64,000 nucleotides of DNA from positions 310,001-374,000 of the forward strand of contig NZ_FMZH01000007.1 of assembly GCF_900101435.1 (NCBI RefSeq), written 5' to 3'. Positions 15,553-25,255 of the stretch are shown here, piece by piece. The notes beneath the pieces were generated by a model. That model was given only the letters and a program-made list of their open reading frames with translations, was not told the origin of the DNA and searched no databases. This DNA is from Pedobacter soli (GTDB taxonomy: Bacteria > Bacteroidota > Bacteroidia > Sphingobacteriales > Sphingobacteriaceae). A program made the translations under genes and the position numbers. Numbering within the stretch: the first letter of the stretch is position 1; every line of letters starts with the position of its first letter.

Positions 15553-18015
15553 ATGGAAGCGCAAAACGACAAAAGCAACGAAATAAATGAGCTGATTGAG
15601 CAGGAACAGGAAATACAGCACCTGAACAATCCTGTAGATATATCGGTAAAGCCAATTGTAAAACAATATCTTGGTGCGGTAAAAAAAGTAAAGAAAGAGG
15701 GCAATCGTTTTTATTTCTCTGACGGTGATGCAAGGGTAGAAGTTCGCGTGGTTAGCGACGACATTATCAGGGTGCGCTTGGCGCCACATGGCGTTTTTTT
15801 AGATGATTTTTCTTACGCTGTACCTGAGGTAGATCAAAAGGTTTCGGTATTTAAAATGCAGGAGCACGAAGATCATTACAGCATTTCAACCCATGCAGTA
15901 ACTTGTAAAATCGACAAGGAAAACTTTCATATTTCCTTTTCAGATAATATTACCAATGTAGAAATGGTTGGCGATGCCAATGCGATGCACTGGGAAGAAA
16001 ATGTAGATTTTGGGGGCTATTACATTTATGCCACCAAAAAATGCCATCCCGAAGAAAACTTCTTTGGTTTAGGCGATAAATCAGGAAATTTTAACCTTCG
16101 TGGCCGCCGTTTCGAAAACTGGAATACCGATGCCTATTCTTTTGGATGGAACCAGGACCCACTCTACCGTACCATACCATTTTATATCGGTTTGCACAAT
16201 CAGGCTGCCTATGGTATCTTTTTCGATAATACCTTTAAATCGTACTTCGATTTTGGATCGGAAGATGTAAATAAAACCAGTTTCTGGGCCGATGGTGGCG
16301 AATTGCAGTACTATTACATACATGGGCCGCATATTATGGATGTGGTTAAACGTTATGCAACTTTAACCGGTACGCATCCAATGCCTCCAAAATGGACTTT
16401 GGGCTATCAGCAATGCCGCTGGAGCTATTATCCAGAAGCCAAGGTTAAAGAAATAGCCAGACAGTTCAGGGAACGTAAAATTCCATGCGACGCCATTTAC
16501 CTGGATATCGATTACATGGATGGCTACCGCTGCTTTACTTGGAACAAAAAATATTTTCCGGATCCGAGGCGTATGATCAAAGAACTTTCTGATGATGGTT
16601 TTAAAACCGTGGTGATGATAGATCCGGGTATTAAAGTCGACGATGATTACTGGGTGTTTAAAGAAGGTAAAGAGAAAAGATTTTTCTGTCGCCGCAGCGA
16701 CGACTATTATATGGAAGGGCACGTTTGGCCCGGACGCTGCCAGTTCCCCGATTTTACCAACCCGAAGGTACGTAGCTGGTGGGGTAATCTATACAAAGAA
16801 CTGGTAGATATGGGGGTTGCTGGTTTCTGGAACGATATGAACGAACCTGCTGTGTTTGGTTCGGGCACTTTCCCGAACGATGTACGCCACAATTATGACG
16901 GTTACCGTGGTTCGCACCGTAAAGCGCACAACGTTTATGGTATGCAAATGGTTCGTTCAACTTACGAGGGACTGAAAAAACTGATGCGAAACAAACGTCC
17001 ATTTACCATTACCAGAGCAGGGTATTCGGGTATGCAGCGCTACGCAAGTGTGTGGACTGGTGATAATATTGCTACCTGGGAACACTTAAAGATCGGAAAT
17101 ATCCAGTGCCAGCGTTTATCGGTTTCTGGTGTGCCTTTCTGCGGAACAGATATTGGTGGCTTTAGCGGCGAGCCGGATGGCGAATTGTTTACCCGCTGGA
17201 TTCAGCTGGGTACTTTCTCGCCGTTCATGCGTGCGCATTCTGCCGGAGATACTGCTGAGCGCGAACCCTGGAGCTTCGGCGAGTTTTTCGAAAATATTAA
17301 CCGCAAGTTTATTGAATTAAGGTACCGTTTGATGCCTTATTTATATTCGGTTTTCTGGGAGCATCACCGCTTTGGTTTCCCGATTTTAAGGCCACTGGTA
17401 ATGCTTGAGCAGGAGAATATCAGCAACAGTTTCCGTCAGGATGAGTTTTGCTATGGCGATAAGCTTTTAATCTGTCCGGTATTGGAACAGGGAGCTATTT
17501 CGCGCAAAGTTTATCTGCCTAAAGGCACCTGGTATAATTTCTGGACTAATGAGATTTTGGAGGGAGGTAACGAATATACTGTTGATGCTAAGATAGACAG
17601 TATGCCAATGTTTGTGCGTGCAGGTTCTGTTTTACCAGAATATCCGGTAATGCAGTATGTAGATGAAAAATCGATTACAGAAGTAGTGTTAAATATCTAC
17701 CATACCGATTACGAAGTAAATTCGTATATGTACGAAGATCATGGTGATACTTTTGCCTACGAGCAGGATATTTACCTTGAGAAGAAATTTACTGTAAAAG
17801 GCGATACGCAAGCCATAAAAGTAAATCAACGTATTGAAGGGTTGTATACCCCGAACTACGAGTTTTATGTTTGCAATATTATCGGGGTAAAATTCCAGGT
17901 GAGAAAGATTATTATCGATAATAAAGAGGTGAGCGATTTCTATACCGACGATCAGCATGTACTGCATTTCAAATGCAATAAAAATTTCTCTGAGATTCAG
18001 ATTTTAAGTCTGTAA
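15553..18015 (+). CDS. Glycoside hydrolase family 31 alpha-glucosidase
   Basis: An 820-residue GH31 enzyme without a signal peptide, so probably cytoplasmic, hydrolysing terminal alpha-linked glucose from oligosaccharides or glycogen fragments. An N-terminal galactose-mutarotase-like domain (about residues 60-270) precedes the (beta/alpha)8 barrel. The nucleophile region is GFWNDMNEPAVF (Asp428) and the acid/base region RAHSAGDTAEREPW (Asp566). A C-terminal beta domain follows. It precedes glycogen branching enzyme on the same strand with a hairpin between them. Site A upstream suggests control by the NUDIX regulator together with glycolytic genes. Confidence 0.92.
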   Translation: MEAQNDKSNEINELIEQEQEIQHLNNPVDISVKPIVKQYLGAVKKVKKEGNRFYFSDGDARVEVRVVSDDIIRVRLAPHGVFLDDFSYAVPEVDQKVSVFKMQEHEDHYSISTHAVTCKIDKENFHISFSDNITNVEMVGDANAMHWEENVDFGGYYIYATKKCHPEENFFGLGDKSGNFNLRGRRFENWNTDAYSFGWNQDPLYRTIPFYIGLHNQAAYGIFFDNTFKSYFDFGSEDVNKTSFWADGGELQYYYIHGPHIMDVVKRYATLTGTHPMPPKWTLGYQQCRWSYYPEAKVKEIARQFRERKIPCDAIYLDIDYMDGYRCFTWNKKYFPDPRRMIKELSDDGFKTVVMIDPGIKVDDDYWVFKEGKEKRFFCRRSDDYYMEGHVWPGRCQFPDFTNPKVRSWWGNLYKELVDMGVAGFWNDMNEPAVFGSGTFPNDVRHNYDGYRGSHRKAHNVYGMQMVRSTYEGLKKLMRNKRPFTITRAGYSGMQRYASVWTGDNIATWEHLKIGNIQCQRLSVSGVPFCGTDIGGFSGEPDGELFTRWIQLGTFSPFMRAHSAGDTAEREPWSFGEFFENINRKFIELRYRLMPYLYSVFWEHHRFGFPILRPLVMLEQENISNSFRQDEFCYGDKLLICPVLEQGAISRKVYLPKGTWYNFWTNEILEGGNEYTVDAKIDSMPMFVRAGSVLPEYPVMQYVDEKSITEVVLNIYHTDYEVNSYMYEDHGDTFAYEQDIYLEKKFTVKGDTQAIKVNQRIEGLYTPNYEFYVCNIIGVKFQVRKIIIDNKEVSDFYTDDQHVLHFKCNKNFSEIQILSL

Positions 18016-18022
18016 ATCTTTT

Positions 18023-18057
18023 AGCCCCAAATGTTGTTTAGCATTTGGGGCTTAATT
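18023..18057 (+). terminator. Hairpin between GH31 gene and glgB
   Basis: AGCCCCAAATG pairs with CATTTGGGGCT (11 bp, 8-base loop), followed by TAATTT. It may end the GH31 transcript or act as a partial terminator that lowers glgB expression. The T-run is weak. Confidence 0.65.
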
Positions 18058-18076
18058 TATCTAGCCAAAAATATCT

Positions 18077-20041
18077 ATGCCAGCAGCAAAAAAAGTTAAC
18101 GCAAAAAAAACAGCTTTAATCAAAACAGACCACACGAAAGCAGTTTGGGTACACAGTTTATTTACCGATTACGATATTGATCTTTTTCTGGTTGGAAAGC
18201 ATTTCAGGCTTTACGAGAAAATGGGTTCGCACCTGATCAGTGTTGATAGTACGTCCGGAACTTACTTTTCGGTATGGGCACCCAATGCCATTAATGTGGC
18301 TGTGGTTGGTAATTTTAATGGCTGGAATAATGCTTCGCATAGCTTATACAAGCGATGGGATAAATCTGGTATTTGGGAAGGTTTTATTCCGGGTATTGCC
18401 AAAGGCGAAGTTTACAAGTATTTTGTAAAAGGATTTGATGAATCGGAACATTTAAAAGGCGATCCTTATGCCCGCAGGTGGGAGCACCCACCGCAGACCG
18501 CTTCTATTGTTTGGGATACCGATTATACCTGGAAAGATAAAACCTGGTTAAATAAAAGAGCCAAATTAAATGCTTTAGATCAGCCCATATCGGTATATGA
18601 AGTACATGTGGGCTCCTGGGAGCGCGATCCGGATGATCCCGAACGTGTTTTAACCTGCCGGGAAGTTGCGAACAGGCTGGTACCTTACGTAAAAGAAATG
18701 GGTTTTACGCATGTGGAGCTCATGCCGGTAATGGAATTTCCGTTTTTTCCCAGCTGGGGCTATCAGATTACGGGTTATTTCGGCGCAAGTTCGCGCTATG
18801 GCTCACCACAGGATTTAATGTATCTTATTGATGCCTTGCATAAAGCCAATATTGCTGTAATACTCGATTGGGTACCTTCGCATTTTCCGGGCGACAGGCA
18901 TGGTTTGTATGAATTTGATGGAACGCACTTATACGAGCATGCGGATATGCGCAAAGGATTCCATCCTGATTGGAAATCGTATATTTTCAATTACGACAGG
19001 AATGAAGTACGGTCTTTCCTGATCAGCAATGCGATGTTCTGGCTGGATCAGTACCATGCTGATGGGTTAAGGGTAGATGCGGTGGCTTCGATGCTATATT
19101 TCGATTTTTCGCGCGAAGAAGGAGAATCGGCCACCAATGAGTACGGTGGAAGTGAAAATTTAGGTGCAATACAGTTTTTGCAAGACCTGAATGTTGCTGT
19201 GTATGGCAATTTTGAGGGTGTACAAACTATAGCCGAAGAAAGCAGTACCTATCCGGGCGTAACCCATCCGGTACATGCCGGTGGGCTGGGTTTTGGCATG
19301 AAATGGATGATGGGCTGGATGAATGATACTTTAAAGTATTTTAAGGTAGATACTTTGGGTAGAAAGCATCACCATAACCAGTTGAGCTTTAGCATGACCT
19401 ATGCCTTTACCGAAAATTTTATGCTTCCTTTTTCTCACGATGAGGTAGTGCATGGTAAATCGCCTATGTTGTATAAGATGCCGGGCGATGACTGGCAGAA
19501 ATTTGCTAACCTGAGGGCTTTATACGCTTACATGTTTACCCATCCGGGCGCTAAACTGCTTTTCATGGGCAACGAGTTTGGTCAAACCAATGAGTGGAAT
19601 TTTACCCAATCACTGGATTGGCATCTTTTGCAGTATGCACCGCACAAAGGGATGCAGGAAACTGTTAAGGCCTTAAACTTCCTTTACAGAAAAGAGCCTG
19701 CCTTGTATCATTTTAATTTTAGTTACGAAGGTTTCGAATGGCTGGATGCCGATAATGCTAACGAATCGGTATTTGTGTACATGCGCAAAGGACCTAAAGC
19801 AAAAGATACTTTGGTAATTGCCATAAACCTTACTCCGGTAGTGCGCGAGCACTATAGAATAGGTGTGCCTTTTAAAACAGGGTGGACTGAAATTTTTAAT
19901 ACCGACGATATTATCTACTACGGAAGTGGCATCAATAATAAAGGCGTTATTACGCCGCATGAGCAAGGGCATAATAACCAAAAATATGCCGTAGATGTTA
20001 ATCTGCCACCTCTGGCAGTAATTGTGCTAAAAAGTAAATAA
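18077..20041 (+). CDS. glgB: 1,4-alpha-glucan branching enzyme
   Basis: A 654-residue GH13 subfamily 9 enzyme that makes alpha-1,6 branches in glycogen. An N-terminal CBM48 domain (about residues 45-145) is followed by the TIM barrel. Catalytic motifs are DGLRVDAVASM (nucleophile Asp334), the glutamate in TIAEESSTYP (about 387) and LPFSHDEVVHG for the third acid. A C-terminal beta domain closes the chain. It lies 61 bases behind the GH31 gene, so the pair probably acts in glycogen synthesis and turnover. No glgA or glgC gene is in the window. Confidence 0.95.
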   Translation: MPAAKKVNAKKTALIKTDHTKAVWVHSLFTDYDIDLFLVGKHFRLYEKMGSHLISVDSTSGTYFSVWAPNAINVAVVGNFNGWNNASHSLYKRWDKSGIWEGFIPGIAKGEVYKYFVKGFDESEHLKGDPYARRWEHPPQTASIVWDTDYTWKDKTWLNKRAKLNALDQPISVYEVHVGSWERDPDDPERVLTCREVANRLVPYVKEMGFTHVELMPVMEFPFFPSWGYQITGYFGASSRYGSPQDLMYLIDALHKANIAVILDWVPSHFPGDRHGLYEFDGTHLYEHADMRKGFHPDWKSYIFNYDRNEVRSFLISNAMFWLDQYHADGLRVDAVASMLYFDFSREEGESATNEYGGSENLGAIQFLQDLNVAVYGNFEGVQTIAEESSTYPGVTHPVHAGGLGFGMKWMMGWMNDTLKYFKVDTLGRKHHHNQLSFSMTYAFTENFMLPFSHDEVVHGKSPMLYKMPGDDWQKFANLRALYAYMFTHPGAKLLFMGNEFGQTNEWNFTQSLDWHLLQYAPHKGMQETVKALNFLYRKEPALYHFNFSYEGFEWLDADNANESVFVYMRKGPKAKDTLVIAINLTPVVREHYRIGVPFKTGWTEIFNTDDIIYYGSGINNKGVITPHEQGHNNQKYAVDVNLPPLAVIVLKSK

Positions 20042-20069
20042 CATTGCTTTTTATCGGTAATTTGATTTT

Positions 20070-20124
20070 ATATCACGCCAAAACTACTCTTTAAAACATG
20101 TTTTTGGCGTGATATAGTTTTTTA
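20070..20124 (+). terminator. Intrinsic terminator of glgB
   Basis: A perfect 14-bp stem, ATATCACGCCAAAA with TTTTGGCGTGATAT, around an 18-base loop and followed by AGTTTTTTAT. Confidence 0.8.
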
Positions 20125-20164
20125 TATTACGACAAAACTTATTTGATTCACTTCAAAATACCCT

Positions 20165-20230
20165 TAAATAAGAAAAGCCTCTCATTGCTGAAAGGCTTTC
20201 TTAACTCCGGAGTGGAAGCATCCGGAGCGG
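20165..20230 (-). ncRNA. Candidate small RNA, about 65 nt
   Basis: On the minus strand a consensus promoter (20263-20234) is followed at once by a hairpin (TCCGGAG 20221-20227 with CTCCGGA 20205-20211) and then a second hairpin (AGCCT/AGGCT pair, 20174-20180 with 20193-20199) followed by TTTTCTTATTT. The unit starts downstream of the TonB receptor stop codon at 20288 and contains no ORF. Promoter plus two stems plus terminator within 100 bases is the layout of an independent small RNA. The sequence was not matched to a known family. Confidence 0.45.
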
Positions 20231-20233
20231 CTG

Positions 20234-20263
20234 CAAAGGTACGATAATCTAATGCACCTGCAA
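20234..20263 (-). promoter_or_regulatory. Consensus promoter for the candidate small RNA
   Basis: TTG (20263-20261), exactly 19 bases, then TACCTTTG (20241-20234) on the minus strand. This is a full match to the Bacteroidota -33/-7 consensus, in a place where no downstream protein gene exists. Confidence 0.65.
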
Positions 20264-20287
20264 GTATTATTTTTTATTATTTCATTT

Positions 20288-22477
20288 TTAGAGCTTTAAC
20301 TTTATCCCTGCATTAAAAGTTCTGCCTTCGGTGTGCGTCCAGATATCGTCGAAAGTAGGGTTGAGGTGCGACCCGTTTACTACACTTTTATATCTGCTTT
20401 GCCTCGTATCGGTAAAGTTTTCTGCATTAACAAATACCGATACCTTACCGAAAACCTTTTCAGCCATAAAACCAAATTCCCAGAATGGGTTGGTTTGCTG
20501 GTTATTGTACAGGTATTGCCTGTCGGTAAAGTAACCTTCCAGCCCCATTTTAAAGTTCCTTTCCTTTTCGTAAAGCAAGGCCAGGTTTAATTTGTTTTGA
20601 GGTAAAAGCCTGATATTTTGTATAACAGGAAGGTAATCTGCTTTGGCACTGGTAAAGGTATAGCCTGCAAAAAGCTTAAAATACTCTTTAAAGATTATTT
20701 TAGCATTGGTTTCAAAACCTTTGCTTTGTACAGGCAGACTGGTGTTTTCGAAATGAAAGTTACCGACAGCATCTTGTAATAAAATTGTCGAATTGCTAAT
20801 CCGGGTATAAAAAAACATTTGGTTCAGGCTAATCATCCAGTCTTCACCAATATTGGTTTTATAATTCACATCTGCTGTACCTCCATAGCTCCGCTCGGCC
20901 TTTACCTGGTTTAAGGGCAGCAGATTTTGGTATTGGAAAGTTTCGGTTTGCTCAGTAAATAGGGTAGGCGTTTTATAACCTAATCCACCACCAATGCGCG
21001 AGCTCCATTTATCGTTAAATTTGTATAATGCCGAGATTCTGGGTAGTATAAAAGCTTCGTTTTTGCTGTAATTGGCATTAAAATAATTTACAAAATCGAT
21101 ACGCATGCCACTTTCCAGCTTAAATTTTTGGGTAATGTCCCAGGTTTGCTGTGCATAAACGCCCGCTGTTTTCGTGGTGAAGTTTTTGGCTAGGCTTACA
21201 GCCCGGTTTTGTTCCTGAAAGTCGTCGTATACCAGGTTAGCCCCAAAAATTAAACTCTGGTTCTCGATATTTTTCAAATAGCTGATATCGGTATAGGCAT
21301 TATAGTTAATACCATCAAAACGATAATCCGGTATAGCAATACCACGTTTAAAATAATTGAAACTGGTTTTAAGCTTCAATAGATCTTTTTCGTTGGTTTT
21401 GTAGCTAAAATCGAGTGTTGAAGTATTCCGGATGCTGTTATTGGTTTCGAAATAGCGGTGATTGGCATCTGCGTTACTGTTCACAACAAATATGTCACCT
21501 CCGGTGCGGTCACTTTTGGTAAAAGCATTGCCAATAACTAAAGTTGTGCGTTCGTTAGGATAGAAGAATAATTTAGGGTGGATCGTAAAATCTTTCGTTT
21601 TGGGTAGTTCGGTAAAATCATCATCATCAACATCGTAAGCTTTTTGAAAATTAGCCAATGCTAAAAGGCTGTAACCAAATTTTTTATTGCGTTGCATACC
21701 AAAGCCACCGATATTGGTTTGCCCCACATTTGATTGGTTTACAATAAAGTTAAATTCGGCCTTTTCTTTTGGGGTTCTCGAAATGAAATTCACTACTCCG
21801 GCTATGGCACCTGCACCATACAAGGTAGAAGAGGGGCCTTTAATAATCTCTACCTGACTTAAATCCAAAGGCGGGATTTCAAGTATACTCAGCCCGCTGG
21901 CAAAATTGCCAAAACTGGCATAACCATCTTTTAGCAGCTGTGTATAACGCCCGTCGAGACCCTGAATCCGGATACTCGCATTGGCACTGGTTGCCGAGGT
22001 CTGCTGTACCGAAATTCCGGTGCTTTCATGTAAGATCATCGAAACGTTGGCTGGCCTCATGTTGCTTTTTTCGTCAATTTCTTCCAGTTCTATAGTTTCT
22101 ACCCGGGTAGGTGTATTTTGAATGCTGCGGCTGGTTCGGGTAGAAGAAACAATTACTTCTTCGAGCTCATCTTCTGAAGCTGCTAAAAGGATTTCGAGCG
22201 GAACAGTTTGTTTTAAAGGAAAATTTAAGGTTATCAATTGTTCTTCGTAACCAACATTCCTGATAATCAGTGTTTGTTTGCCTGCCGGAATGTTATTAAG
22301 GCTTGCTGTTCCGTTTTCGGTAGTTTTAGCAATAATACCGGTTCCTTTAACAAGAATGGTTACGCCCTGTAATGGCGAATTATTCCCCTTGTCTTTAACC
22401 GTTATTTTAAAATTATCTTGTGCGTAGGCACGTGTTATGCACAAAACTGCGCATAGCAATATTATTATTTTTTGCAT
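20288..22477 (-). CDS. TonB-dependent receptor, probable metal or siderophore type
   Basis: A 729-residue outer-membrane receptor. It has a signal peptide (cleaved near AYAQ), a carboxypeptidase-regulatory-like domain (about residues 23-105), a plug (about 115-230, with EVIVSSTRTSRSIQNTPTRVE and NVSMILHESTGISVQQTS) and a barrel ending in RTFNAGIKLKL. The size and plug resemble colicin-I/siderophore or copper receptors rather than SusC. A cysteine-rich DUF6660-like lipoprotein gene lies 58 bases upstream on the same strand, and that pairing suggests a metal ligand. The ligand is not determined. Confidence 0.9.
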   Translation of the reverse strand: MQKIIILLCAVLCITRAYAQDNFKITVKDKGNNSPLQGVTILVKGTGIIAKTTENGTASLNNIPAGKQTLIIRNVGYEEQLITLNFPLKQTVPLEILLAASEDELEEVIVSSTRTSRSIQNTPTRVETIELEEIDEKSNMRPANVSMILHESTGISVQQTSATSANASIRIQGLDGRYTQLLKDGYASFGNFASGLSILEIPPLDLSQVEIIKGPSSTLYGAGAIAGVVNFISRTPKEKAEFNFIVNQSNVGQTNIGGFGMQRNKKFGYSLLALANFQKAYDVDDDDFTELPKTKDFTIHPKLFFYPNERTTLVIGNAFTKSDRTGGDIFVVNSNADANHRYFETNNSIRNTSTLDFSYKTNEKDLLKLKTSFNYFKRGIAIPDYRFDGINYNAYTDISYLKNIENQSLIFGANLVYDDFQEQNRAVSLAKNFTTKTAGVYAQQTWDITQKFKLESGMRIDFVNYFNANYSKNEAFILPRISALYKFNDKWSSRIGGGLGYKTPTLFTEQTETFQYQNLLPLNQVKAERSYGGTADVNYKTNIGEDWMISLNQMFFYTRISNSTILLQDAVGNFHFENTSLPVQSKGFETNAKIIFKEYFKLFAGYTFTSAKADYLPVIQNIRLLPQNKLNLALLYEKERNFKMGLEGYFTDRQYLYNNQQTNPFWEFGFMAEKVFGKVSVFVNAENFTDTRQSRYKSVVNGSHLNPTFDDIWTHTEGRTFNAGIKLKL

Positions 22478-22535
22478 GTGTTTTAGTGAATTGTTGAATA
22501 AATAGATTGTAGCGTTTACAATCGTTGTTTACCGG

Positions 22536-22871
22536 TTAGCCGATAACTGTTTTATTCAATTTAGGCGGTTGCCAGATATTTTGGATGTAAGCAGAAATAA
22601 AGCGGTTGCTGTAATGGATTTTTTGTTTTACAGTTGTTTCGCGCTTCAAAAAAACAAAATCGGCAAGTATAGCGTGGTTGAGTGTTGGCTGGCCGCAGCA
22701 GTTGCAGGTACACATGGGCGAGCAATCATCTTTATGCGTACTTGCTGTTTTTTCTGGTTTTACAATGGAGATATTTAGCTGATTATTGCCCACAAAATCC
22801 GGTGCATCTTCGCAGGTAATGCAAGAGATGAACAGGATGCTTAAGCTTAAAAGGTAAACTAATATTTTCAT
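22536..22871 (-). CDS. DUF6660-like cysteine-rich lipoprotein
   Basis: A 111-residue protein with a lipobox in LFISCITC (Cys17) and a cysteine-rich centre (DDCSPMCTCNCCGQP) that is a likely metal-binding site. Small proteins of this type are found in Bacteroidota just upstream of TonB receptors and heavy-metal export genes. The assignment to DUF6660 is from memory of the pattern. It starts at 22871 behind a TACATTTG -7 element (minus, 22888-22881) and leads a two-gene operon with the receptor. Confidence 0.7.
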   Translation of the reverse strand: MKILVYLLSLSILFISCITCEDAPDFVGNNQLNISIVKPEKTASTHKDDCSPMCTCNCCGQPTLNHAILADFVFLKRETTVKQKIHYSNRFISAYIQNIWQPPKLNKTVIG

Positions 22872-22880
22872 TGCTGGCTA

Positions 22881-22888
22881 CAAATGTA
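22881..22888 (-). promoter_or_regulatory. -7 promoter element of the DUF6660/TonB operon
   Basis: TACATTTG on the minus strand, 10 bases upstream of the start codon, matches TAnnTTTG. A -33 TTG at the usual distance is not evident. Confidence 0.45.
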
Positions 22889-23087
22889 CAAAATGGGCTT
22901 AGCATTACACCGTATTCTTAATTTTTTATCGTATACCAATCCAGGGTAAAGTGCTCTTTATCTTATATCTACTGGTGATTTTGTTTTGCGGCGAAAAAAA
23001 ATAATAAAATTCGCATTTTAAAAAACCGCCCATTGCTTTTTTACGTAAGGAAGAACAATAACACTGAATTTTGCTCTCCCAAACAAA

Positions 23088-25226
23088 TTGAAGTGGTTTT
23101 TTAGTCTATTCTTATTAATAGGGTTGTTTTTGGCCCTGCCAGGAGCTTCGTATGCACAGTTGTGTACGAATCAAAGTCGCGTATACGCTGGTTTTCAGGA
23201 TTCGCAGGAGGCGGCTGGCCCCCTTGGCTCTTCTGTTTCAGTAACCAATAACAATTTAGCAGTGGATACTGATCCATCTACTGCCGCTACCTTATCGATA
23301 AATAGTTTACTAAGTTCATCATCCGTTACCCAATACCTCGAATTTACTAACAACGGAACCCATTCAGGTAAAAGGGTAATAACTGCAGGTACACCATTTG
23401 TGATAAAGGTGTCGATACCAGCCGCTGCCTTAAGTGTAGCAGGTACCATCGAGATAGGGACTTTTACCGGTTTAAATACAAGTACTAAGGCAGCCCTAAG
23501 AACTTCGCTCTATTCGGCATCTACAGTGGGTTTGTTAAGTGGTGCTGGCGCCATCGAAATTACATTAACACCTGCACAAGCCTATGAAGGTGTTTATGTT
23601 AAGCTTTCTGCAAGTTTAACCATAGGGGTAAAGGCCGAAATTTATGGTGCTTATATTTTAGAAGATAACCCGCTTGATATAGACTGTGATAAACCTATAG
23701 ATGTACTAACAGGAGTAAATGGTGCAGGTTTGTTAAACGCCACTGCTACGGTAACCAATCCGTATGCAGCAATAGATGCCGATCCGCTTTATGCTACTTA
23801 TGCCACGCTAAATGCCGGCTTGCAGGCAGCAAATGAAGTGTATCTTACTGCTTTATTCGCTAAGGCAGGTCAACCGCTCGATTCGGTTAAGATCGTTTAC
23901 GATGGTGGTGGTGGACTAAATCTGCTTAGTGGCTTTAGCATACAGCCTTATTTAGGCACGGCTACTGCAGGTGAGGCTTTCAATAATGGAAATGTAACCA
24001 TTAAACCTGTTGCCGGTACCACAAAATTCGAGGTTTCATTTCCGGTAGCCGCAGCATTTGACCGGGTTAAAATATCATGGGGTGGTTTGCTGGCCATAGG
24101 TGCCGAACTGCATATTTATAATGTAACCAAAGTAATTCCGAAACCTGATCCGCTTATTGATGGAGTGCCGCTGAGCTTTAAAAATGTTTGCTTGGGTAAT
24201 GCTACAACCTTATCTATCAATAACCTGCAGCAATGTACTACGTATAACTGGTATGCCGATAAAACAACAACAACCCCGTTATTTACCGGTAGTACCTATA
24301 GTTTAGGAGTGCTGGGGCTGGGTGATCATGTATATTATGTAGAATCGCGGCGCAATAACTGTATTTCATCCATTTCCGAACGTGTAAAAGTAACAATCCG
24401 GGTTAATCCACTCCCTGTTGTTTCAGTTAGCAATGTTACTTCCTGCAGTGGTTCTACAGTTAATTTAGCTGTAAATACTCCACAGGCCGGCATTACTTAT
24501 AACTGGTACGATGCCTCAACAAACGGTACTTTAATCAGTACCGGCAGTACCTATACTACTCCTGTACTTACCGCGGTTACCACGTATTATGTTGAAGCCA
24601 TAGATCAGGTAACCGGCTGTGCCAGTAGTAGTCGTGGTGCACTCACGGTTAATGTAAAACCGCTGGCGATTGTGCCTGCTTCTACAGGTTTAGCCAATAT
24701 TTGTGTTGGAGAGATTACCACGCTAAGCAATTCGGCTGCGGGCGGTACCTGGAGCAGTTTAAACCCACTAGTTGCAGCTGTAAACGCTACAACTGGTGAA
24801 GTAAGTGCATTAGCTGCAGGAACAGCTACAATCAGATACAGTATTCCTGATGGACTTACTCATTGCGCCAATGCTGTTGATTTTAACCTGACTGTAAATG
24901 GAAAACCAGGTTTAACCCTGGGTACTGATCCTGAAATATGCGCAGGTTTTACTGTAGCATCGCTCACTTATAGCAATCCTGTTAATGCCCCGGTTACTTA
25001 CAGTATCAGCTGGGCGGCCAGTGGCTTCACAGCTGTAACCGATCAGCCTTTACCCGCTGCAAGTATTCCGCTCACTATTCCGGCTAACGCAACACCGGGT
25101 ATATACACTGGCATTTTAACCATTAAGAACGCCAGTGGTTGTAGCAGCCAGTTCAATTTTAGTATTAAAATAAATCCAAAACCACCGGCACCGCATGTGC
25201 TGGTGACTACTAACTCACAATATTAA
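23088..25226 (+). CDS. Secreted protein with Ig-like/BIG2 modules, type IX operon
   Basis: A 712-residue exported protein. The start is a TTG at 23088. No ATG or GTG in frame gives a signal peptide, whereas this one yields KWFFSLFLLIGLFLALPGASYAQ. The middle holds beta-rich repeats, two Ig-like modules (about residues 355-525) of the form TYNWYADKTTTTPLFTGSTY, and a BIG2-like module (about 535-605, SSLNPLVAAVNATTGEVSALAAGTATIRYS). It has no C-terminal type IX sorting signal, unlike the third gene of the operon. It is probably an adhesin-like surface or matrix component. Confidence 0.75.
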   Translation: MKWFFSLFLLIGLFLALPGASYAQLCTNQSRVYAGFQDSQEAAGPLGSSVSVTNNNLAVDTDPSTAATLSINSLLSSSSVTQYLEFTNNGTHSGKRVITAGTPFVIKVSIPAAALSVAGTIEIGTFTGLNTSTKAALRTSLYSASTVGLLSGAGAIEITLTPAQAYEGVYVKLSASLTIGVKAEIYGAYILEDNPLDIDCDKPIDVLTGVNGAGLLNATATVTNPYAAIDADPLYATYATLNAGLQAANEVYLTALFAKAGQPLDSVKIVYDGGGGLNLLSGFSIQPYLGTATAGEAFNNGNVTIKPVAGTTKFEVSFPVAAAFDRVKISWGGLLAIGAELHIYNVTKVIPKPDPLIDGVPLSFKNVCLGNATTLSINNLQQCTTYNWYADKTTTTPLFTGSTYSLGVLGLGDHVYYVESRRNNCISSISERVKVTIRVNPLPVVSVSNVTSCSGSTVNLAVNTPQAGITYNWYDASTNGTLISTGSTYTTPVLTAVTTYYVEAIDQVTGCASSSRGALTVNVKPLAIVPASTGLANICVGEITTLSNSAAGGTWSSLNPLVAAVNATTGEVSALAAGTATIRYSIPDGLTHCANAVDFNLTVNGKPGLTLGTDPEICAGFTVASLTYSNPVNAPVTYSISWAASGFTAVTDQPLPAASIPLTIPANATPGIYTGILTIKNASGCSSQFNFSIKINPKPPAPHVLVTTNSQY

Positions 25227-25255
25227 CTCAAAAACAAAAATTAAATCCCATCCCC

